This document shows, in pieces, positions 1 to 5,300 of a stretch of 5,539 nucleotides of DNA. The notes beneath the pieces are model-generated. The model did no database searches. It had not been told where the DNA came from and was given only the letters and a program-made list of their open reading frames with translations. Every line of letters starts with the position of its first letter. Position 1 is the stretch's first letter. Position numbers and translations under genes: made by a program. The stretch is taken from assembly GCA_959606705.1 (NCBI GenBank), contig CAUHLX010000196.1, positions 1-5,539 on the forward strand, given 5' to 3'. Source of the stretch: an uncultured Bacillota bacterium (lineage in GTDB: Bacteria; Bacillota; Clostridia; Peptostreptococcales; Anaerovoracaceae).

Positions 1-1
1 G

Positions 2-1510
2 GACTGGAATCAAAACTTTCGGACTTATTCGGTGACCGCGAGCCTTCAGAAAGCTCCCAAGGTGACCAAGCTGGAGTTTCAGGACAGTACGGGGGCGCCG
101 CTGACCGCACCCGGAAATGCCATCTCATTTAAGGGAGACACGGTACGGGTGAGGCTGACGGGCACCAATCTGGAAAACATACGGGATTCGGTCTCCACAT
201 CACCGGAGAAAGGAAAATACGTGGTGGAATTCAAGCCGGACCTTGCGGCGGGGGAAGCGGAGCTTCTGACCGCCGAGGCGATTTTGGCGCAGGACGGCGG
301 TACCCTGATCGCGGAGTTGGAGATTCCGCCCAATCCGTCCCATTCGGCAGAACGCACCTATCAGATTACGGTGAGGGCGAGCGGAGTGGTGCAGAATGTT
401 TCCGGCCCTTCCGTGCTGCAGGTAGGGATTCGTCCCGACAGTGACAACCGCATTGCCGAATTTGCCATTCCCGGCCAGAAGAGTTCGGAAATCTTGGAGG
501 GGGCCACCGGAGGCAGCATCCTGATCACGATGCCGGTGGGAACGCTGGCAGCATCCATGTCGGCTATCGTCCCCGCAGTGACACTGAGCAGTCTGACCTC
601 CGATTACACGCCAAAGGGAGAGGTGGACTTTACCCAGGCGGTGATCACTGCAAGTGGAATGACCACTGCCCCCACACCGGCGGCGTTTACGGTGACGGCA
701 CTGGACGAGACGGAGCGGGTGTATCAGGTATCCATAGCAATCGAAGTGCAAACCTCTCGACATAAAAGCAGAAAGAAGAAGGTCACAACCACAGCGGCCA
801 TTACGGCCGGCGGAATCGATTCGGTTTGGGTTCCCGACTGGTGGAGCGACGGTTATCTCAGTGGCTATGAGGACGGAAGCTTTCGGCCGGACCAGTCTGT
901 GACACGTGGAGAGACGGCGATTATGCTAGCGGATCTGTGGACGCGGGCTCATCCCGATTGGCGCGCTGACCTAGCCGATACACCACAGAAAATTTTCTCG
1001 GATGCGAGGCCCGGAGCTTGGTACTCGGAAGCCATCGAATGTGCGGCGACGGCCGGTCTGATGAGCGGATATGAAGACGGCACCTTCCGACCGAACCAGT
1101 CCATTTCCAGAGAAGAGTTCACCGTGGTGCTCATGCGGTTCGGAGAGGAGCTCTCCGGTTCGGCGATCACGATAGAAGGGAAAAGTGAAAGCGGCGCAGC
1201 GGAAGGGACTCCTGGCGAAAAGGATGGCGATGAGATCGAGAAACTTTTGGATTGGAACGATGTTTCCGGCTGGGCATCGAGAGCGATGACAGAGGCCTAT
1301 TCCGCGGAATTGATTCACGGATACGAAGACGGTTCCCTGCGCCCCGGCGCACAGGTTACTCGGCGTGAAGCGGTGGCTCTGGTTAACCGCATGCTTCGCT
1401 TGGATGTCAAACGTCTTTCGGAGAAGGTGGAAACAGTATTTCCCGATGTTTCGAAAACGGACTGGGCTTACGATGACATACTGGCCGCAATCCGAGACCG
1501 AAATAAGTGA
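2..1510 (+). CDS. SLH-domain cell-surface (S-layer-type) protein, 5'-truncated by window edge
   Basis: The frame is open from the first complete codon (position 2) to TGA at 1508-1510, giving at least 502 residues. The GTG at 32 has no ribosome binding site, so the real start lies upstream. The C-terminal third is recognisable as SLH repeats, which bind secondary cell-wall polysaccharide and hold proteins on the envelope. Repeat 1 (about 812-950) is a shortened form built on SGYEDGSFRPDQSVTRGE. Repeat 2 (about 992-1142) has FSDARPGAWYSEAI and GYEDGTFRPNQSISREE. Repeat 3 (about 1253-1396) has WNDVSGWASRAM and GYEDGSLRPGAQVTRRE. A half repeat, FPDVSKTDWAYDDI, ends the protein. An acidic, Gly/Ser-rich linker (about 1150-1245) separates repeats 2 and 3. 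The N-terminal part is beta-rich. The segment at about 440-750 (AEFAIPGQ, MPVGT, FTVTALDETERVYQVSI) resembles the sandwich modules common in surface proteins (DUF5018-like, tentative). A basic patch (RHKSRKKK) at 760-783 separates it from the SLH part. The ligand or enzymatic role is unknown. Confidence 0.9.
   Translation, partial: DWNQNFRTYSVTASLQKAPKVTKLEFQDSTGAPLTAPGNAISFKGDTVRVRLTGTNLENIRDSVSTSPEKGKYVVEFKPDLAAGEAELLTAEAILAQDGGTLIAELEIPPNPSHSAERTYQITVRASGVVQNVSGPSVLQVGIRPDSDNRIAEFAIPGQKSSEILEGATGGSILITMPVGTLAASMSAIVPAVTLSSLTSDYTPKGEVDFTQAVITASGMTTAPTPAAFTVTALDETERVYQVSIAIEVQTSRHKSRKKKVTTTAAITAGGIDSVWVPDWWSDGYLSGYEDGSFRPDQSVTRGETAIMLADLWTRAHPDWRADLADTPQKIFSDARPGAWYSEAIECAATAGLMSGYEDGTFRPNQSISREEFTVVLMRFGEELSGSAITIEGKSESGAAEGTPGEKDGDEIEKLLDWNDVSGWASRAMTEAYSAELIHGYEDGSLRPGAQVTRREAVALVNRMLRLDVKRLSEKVETVFPDVSKTDWAYDDILAAIRDRNK
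811..1495 (+). other. SLH repeat region: three SLH repeats plus a terminal half repeat
   Basis: Three copies of the GY-DG-x-x-RP...(V/I)(T/S)R(E/G)E signature occur at about 865, 1069 and 1321, each followed by a hydrophobic helix. Copies 2 and 3 also have the leading D-x-x-x-W half; copy 1 has only WVPDWW in that place. A fourth FPDV...WAYDDI half at 1436-1480 has no GY-DG half behind it. Three SLH repeats make up the usual trimeric cell-wall-polysaccharide-binding unit. The shortened first copy and a trailing half copy are, from memory, seen in other clostridial SLH proteins, so this is probably complete and functional rather than decayed. Confidence 0.88.
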
Positions 1511-1586
1511 CGAGGCGCAGCGGCTGCCGCTGTCACTGCCACTGCCACGGTTGAAAACAGTTTAATAGTCGTTCCCGGAGGATAAA

Positions 1587-1623
1587 AAAGGATGCTGCAA
1601 CATTAAGCTTTGCAGCATCCTTT
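1587..1623. terminator. Bidirectional intrinsic terminator between convergent genes
   Basis: A perfect 14-bp stem (AAAGGATGCTGCAA at 1587-1600 paired with TTGCAGCATCCTTT at 1610-1623) closes a 9-base loop. Read on the minus strand, the stem runs into a T6 tract (complement of the A-run at 1584-1589), which is a strong terminator for the XRE gene ending at 1654. Read on the plus strand, only three Ts follow, so termination of the SLH gene ending at 1510 would be weaker but is still plausible. No other hairpin lies between the two stop codons. Confidence 0.85.
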
Positions 1624-1653
1624 GACGATTGGTAATTTTTACGATGTCTCACA

Positions 1654-1983
1654 TCATTGATCCGCTTTACCGGCGGGTTGACCCTCTTTCAGTAAAAGCA
1701 AGGCGGCCCTCTTAGCGAAATCGTTTGCGGTGAGAAACAATTCCTGGAGGGTTCGTACTTCCTCAAGCTGCTGATCGTTGGAATAGGGGCGTCCTACCAG
1801 TTCATCCAGACGAATTTTATAAAGATCCGCCAGAGAAATCAACGTACAAAAATTAGGTCGATTAGTCCCTTCCTCATATCTGGAATAGGTCGATCTCTGG
1901 ATCTGGAGATAATTCGCCACATCTTGCTGGGTCATTTTAAAAGATTTGCGATATGTCTTTAAGTTTTCATATAAACGATGCAT
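1654..1983 (-). CDS. XRE-family (Cro/C1-type) helix-turn-helix transcriptional regulator
   Basis: The 109-residue protein is a small cytoplasmic DNA-binding regulator. Residues 8-65 form an HTH_3/XRE domain. Helix 2 is TQQDVANYL (18-26), recognition helix 3 is QRSTYSRYEEG (29-39), followed by the typical R-P-x-x-x-x-L-x-x-L-A-x-x-Y (42-55) and LDELVGR (59-65). Residues 73-100 are a predicted amphipathic helix (LEEVRTLQELFL...AALLLLKE) that could mediate dimerisation. No sensor or peptidase domain is present, so a simple repressor or activator is likely. I chose the ATG at 1981-1983 because GGAGGG lies 7 bases upstream; the in-frame ATG at 1996-1998 overlaps that Shine-Dalgarno and has none of its own. 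The gene converges on the SLH gene and diverges from the RCC1 gene, with a 411-base AT-rich gap. Autoregulation or control of the RCC1 gene is inference from position only. Confidence 0.9.
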   Translation of the reverse strand: MHRLYENLKTYRKSFKMTQQDVANYLQIQRSTYSRYEEGTNRPNFCTLISLADLYKIRLDELVGRPYSNDQQLEEVRTLQELFLTANDFAKRAALLLLKEGQPAGKADQ

Positions 1984-1990
1984 CCGATTA

Positions 1991-1996
1991 CCCTCC
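1991..1996 (-). promoter_or_regulatory. Ribosome binding site of the XRE regulator, deciding its start
   Basis: The minus strand reads GGAGGG here, 7 bases before the ATG at 1983-1981. The motif overlaps an upstream in-frame ATG (1998-1996), which argues that the shorter 109-residue product, not a 114-residue one, is made. Confidence 0.8.
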
Positions 1997-2062
1997 ATAC
2001 TTAACGGTTATGGGTCGTGTTTATTGTGTGTATTTAGGCCATAATCATTTTTAACTAAGGAT

Positions 2063-2091
2063 ATGATACCTGCTTTTCACCTCATTGGCAA
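2063..2091 (-). promoter_or_regulatory. Probable sigma-A-type promoter for the XRE regulator
   Basis: On the minus strand, TTGCCA (2091-2086) and TATCAT (2068-2063) are separated by exactly 17 bases. Each hexamer matches the housekeeping consensus at five of six positions. Transcription would start near 2056, giving a leader of about 70 bases before the start codon at 1983. The assignment rests only on consensus and spacing, in a region where AT-richness raises the chance of false -10 matches; the -35 and the spacing make this one better than most. Confidence 0.6.
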
Positions 2092-2308
2092 TAGTTTTGC
2101 GATAAAAAGATACAAAAATGTAGAAAAGAATAGACAATAATGTGGAAAATATAAACAATATACCTCATAAATTATGGGATATTCGGACGATATGAAACAA
2201 ATTAATAACATTATTCAATAATATAAGTGTATATTCTACATAAAAAAGATAAATAATGGGATAAAAAAGAGAAATGTGCGATAATATCTAAATATATGTT
2301 CGAAATTG

Positions 2309-2336
2309 TAGACAAATAAAAAAATTGATATATATT
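2309..2336 (+). promoter_or_regulatory. Candidate promoter for the RCC1-repeat surface protein gene
   Basis: TAGACA (2309-2314) resembles a -35 box and TATATT (2331-2336) a -10 box, with a 16-base spacer and five of six consensus positions each. An overlapping alternative is TTGTAG (2306-2311) with TATATA (2329-2334) at 17 bases. Transcription would begin near 2343, leaving a leader of about 50 bases. The surrounding DNA is so AT-rich that other -10 matches exist, so the exact position is uncertain. Confidence 0.35.
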
Positions 2337-2344
2337 AAATTTAT

Positions 2345-2364
2345 ATAGACTGTGTGAAGTCTAT
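2345..2364. promoter_or_regulatory. Perfect inverted repeat, possible operator or leader hairpin
   Basis: ATAGACT (2345-2351) and AGTCTAT (2358-2364) are perfect 7-base arms around a 6-base spacer. The site lies just downstream of the candidate -10 box and 30 bases before the first possible start codon of the RCC1 gene. That position suits an operator for a dimeric HTH protein such as the neighbouring XRE regulator, or a small 5'-leader hairpin. Assignment to the XRE protein is inference. Confidence 0.4.
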
Positions 2365-2378
2365 TCATTTTCTATGAG

Positions 2379-2384
2379 AAAGGG
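2379..2384 (+). promoter_or_regulatory. Candidate ribosome binding site for the first start of the RCC1 gene
   Basis: AAAGGG ends 10 bases before the ATG at 2395. It competes with a better-matching AAGGAG at 2417-2422, which lies 11 bases before the in-frame ATG at 2434 (codon 14). The two possible starts differ by 13 residues and the sequence does not settle which is used. Confidence 0.45.
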
Positions 2385-2394
2385 TGCAGTATAA

Positions 2395-5300
2395 ATGTTT
2401 GAACGAAAAAAGAAAAAAGGAGAGTCCGATCGTATGGCAGGCCGCGGCGCTGCGATTCGAGGGGTCCGGAGGGAAGACAGCAGGCAAAGAAAAGAATACG
2501 GAATAATATTTCGATTTTTCCACAAAAAAGATTTAGAAAAAAAGAAGCTCACCTGCACCCGGGAGCATTTTTCTACGAAAATGAATAGTGTAAAAACAAT
2601 AAACGATAGACATAAAAAATATGAAAAACCATTAGCCATTATGCTGATGGTTTTTATGTTGTTCAATGACTGTGCATACGCCTCGGAGCTTTATACGGGG
2701 AGCTGGGACCACGATCCCTCGGAGGCCGTGCAGGCTCAGGGAACCGAGGACCAGACCACCGGAGCTGCGGTGGAGCTGCCTGCGATGATAGTGAGTCCGG
2801 AGGAAGTGCTTTTCGAGAAGAGCGGAGAGACCAAGGAGGTTACCGTGTACTACGATGTAACCTCCAATCCCGTGGGCAGCGAAGCGGAGGCACAGGCCCT
2901 GGCGGAGGTCCTCCAGGGGGCCGGCAATCGTCTGATTCGCTGGAAGAGTGAAGATCCGCGGCTGTTGATTGGTTCTCCCCAGGTGCAGCTGGTCACCGGT
3001 TCGCTGGAGGAGGAGGCGGACGTTCGTCACCTGTTCATTGCCAGCACGGTGGAAATGAAATGGACCGGCAGCGAGGAGGAAGCCGTGGCCGCGGGGAAAT
3101 ACCAGGAGGCCTTGTTTCAGGCGGAGTTCTGTCCCGAGGCCATCTGTGTGGGAGAAAACGGGGCCGTTCTCAACGGAGTGGCCGATCTGGCCGGGAGCCT
3201 CAATGATTCCCTGTCCGAAATTTGGACTGGGAGCGATGTAAAGGCCAAGGAGGATACGGGGAGTTCAACCCAAAAGATGGAACAGGTGTCGTTTCGCAAG
3301 GAGATAAAGCTGGAGGATGTGCTGAAAGCGGGACAGAACCCGGTCAGTGTCAATTCCGGCGTGCTGAAGGCCGTATCCGCGGAGCAGAGCGAGTCTGCCA
3401 GAGAGGCCGTCAAGGCGCTGAAGCCCGCGGCGGTCTCGGGGAAGGCGTATTTTTCACCGGCGGTTCTGAATTCCGGTGCGGCGGGCGCTTCCGGCGGCCG
3501 GGGAGGTTCCGGCGATCAGAACGGTTCCACGGAGATTCATCAGGTGAACTCGGAGGATCTGGACCCGGAAACCCGCAAGCTCATCGAGGAGATGAAGGCG
3601 GCCAACAGCCAGGAAAGTGCCGGAACCGGCACCACCGAGGAAGAGATGATTCAGCAGATCAAAGAGGCGGGCTCCGTGGAGCTGGCCAAATTCCTGATTG
3701 AGCTGTATGACGAGATGGGTTATACCCCGCTCACCTGGGAGGAACTGGAGAGCTGGGGTCTTGACGTTGACGCGCTGAGAGAGGAAGGCTTAGTCCTTCG
3801 TCTCGACATGGATGACATAGAAGGAACCGAGGAAAACGTTGGCAATGAAGAGTTTGATATGAACACGGTGGACTTGTCCGGACTGAATCTGCTGTCCGGC
3901 TCCGATTCCACAGAGGAAACCACGGGTGGTGCCGTGGGAGAATCAGACGAGAAGGCGACTGCAAATGAGGAAGTGTCTTCTGATATCGATGCGGAGGATG
4001 AGCAGGTGAACGGGGAACCGACCGCAGCCATTGGCGATGACCGCTCCTCTAGTGAGGAAGAGTCGGGAGTGATGGAAGAAACCTCCGATGAGGTTTCGGA
4101 GAATAAGGAAGCTGCCTCTGTCAGCGAGCTGGCCCCGGAGACGCCGGAGCAGACTGTGAACACGGCCTCGGCAATCCTGGCTGAGGACAATAAGAACTCG
4201 GATATGGAAAATGAGACCATGACGGCTGTCGATGAGGTATCAGCTGCGGATAATCCGATTGTGGCGGCGGATGAATTTGAGGCGGCGCCGCAGGCTCTGA
4301 AAGCTGTGGAAGAATCCATGCCGGAGCCAAAGAATTTGAGTGCTGCGGAAGAGAACATGGCGGCCCCGCAAACCTTGAACGCTATGGAAGAGCATGAGGC
4401 TGTGCCGCAAAATCTGAGTCCTATGAATGAGCTTGAGGCGACGCCGCAGGATGCAAGTGGGGACGAGATCGTGAAGGACGTGGATCAGGACGAGAACACG
4501 ACATCCCAGGCTCTGACGGCCGGTACCGAAGAGCAGACCGAAGCAGCGCCAGCTGTAGAGCCGGAGGCCGAACAGGCTCCGACGATGCTCAGCGACGGCG
4601 CGGCGCCGCGGGCGACCACCTACGATGTGTACCACAATCCTATCACGTTGAGACTGGAAGTGGGAGAATCCTATTCCAGCAGTGCGGTATTTCAGGCACT
4701 GGCACAGATCGTGGATGGAACGACAGGAAGCGTAACCAGTGTGTCATCCAGTAACACTACTGTGGCGACGGCAAATACCACTTCAATTGTAGGGAAGTCC
4801 TGGGGGACGGCTAATGTAATCGGTTACATCGGTGGGGAATATTTTTTGTTAAAAGTTGAGGTAAGACCGGCTGGAACGGTGGCGACCCCACAGATCGCCC
4901 TAGCCTCTCAGACCGGCTATGCGTTGAAAGCGGACGGAACAGTATGGTCTTGGGGAAGCGGGGTCAATTATGCGCTGGGAAATGGGACATACAATACCAG
5001 TCCTGTCCCAGTTCAAGTGAAAAAGAATTCTAGTACCCCCTTGACTAATGTGGTACAGATTATTGCTTATTATGAAGGCTGCTATGCACTGGCAACGGAC
5101 GGAACCGTCTGGTCCTGGGGGTATGCTGGTTATGGTACACGGGGATATGGATCTACCTCCTCAAACTCCTATGCTACACAAGTAAAGAAAAGCAATAGCG
5201 CTTCTCTCACAGATATTGTTCGGATTGGTGCTGCACAGTATAACGGATATGCCATGGATACACTGGGTTATCTATGGGCTTGGGGGAATAACTCAAACGG

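Larger units (their letters stand above)
1997..2394. other. AT-rich divergent intergenic region without a gene
   Basis: This stretch separates the divergent XRE and RCC1 genes. It has no credible coding frame on either strand, and its composition differs sharply from the genes (14 G+C in the 60 bases 2221-2280, by hand count). It contains the XRE promoter, a candidate promoter and inverted repeat ahead of the RCC1 gene, repeated TAGAC motifs (2131, 2309 and 2346, with the reverse GTCTA at 2359), and two exact copies of ATAAAAAAGA at 2240-2249 and 2261-2270. Between about 2100 and 2300 I see no hairpin long enough to suggest an RNA gene. Confidence 0.8.

Noticed and set aside
32..34. GTG as the true start of the SLH gene
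   Set aside because: The frame is open to the left edge with coding-like residues (DWNQNFRTYS), no Shine-Dalgarno precedes the GTG, and no signal peptide follows, which an SLH protein needs.
1365..1565. Plus-strand 66-residue frame overlapping the end of the SLH gene
   Set aside because: No ribosome binding site, overlaps SLH repeat 3 codons, and its tail is Pro/Leu low complexity. Considered as a frameshifted SLH tail, but it lacks SLH-like residues.
1577..1606. GGAGGA followed by ATG and a four-codon frame (M-L-Q-H)
   Set aside because: The ATG is part of the terminator stem, and a four-residue product has no support.
2008..2044. TTATGG and CCATAA arms in the XRE leader as a possible riboswitch or hairpin
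   Set aside because: Only six pairs with a 25-base loop and no further pairing; too weak to call.
2210..2222. Palindrome ATTATT-C-AATAAT
   Set aside because: Made only of A and T around one base in DNA that is over three-quarters AT, so it is expected by chance; no link to a promoter element.
2361..2666. Antisense frame encoding an apparently hydrophobic 101-residue peptide
   Set aside because: The hydrophobicity comes from reading Lys/Arg-rich codons (AAA, AGA) backwards as Phe/Ser/Leu. No Shine-Dalgarno precedes it, and the plus frame carries a clear signal peptide.
3222..3701. Plus-strand frame of 159 residues in another phase
   Set aside because: Gly/Arg-rich product typical of an out-of-frame reading of GC-rich codons; it lies wholly inside the RCC1 frame.
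3720..4358. Antisense frame of 212 residues, very Ser-rich, plus overlapping antisense frames to 4635
   Set aside because: It is the complement of the Glu/Asp-rich linker codons of the RCC1 gene, has no ribosome binding site and no recognisable domain. The plus frame has a continuous domain order through the same bases.
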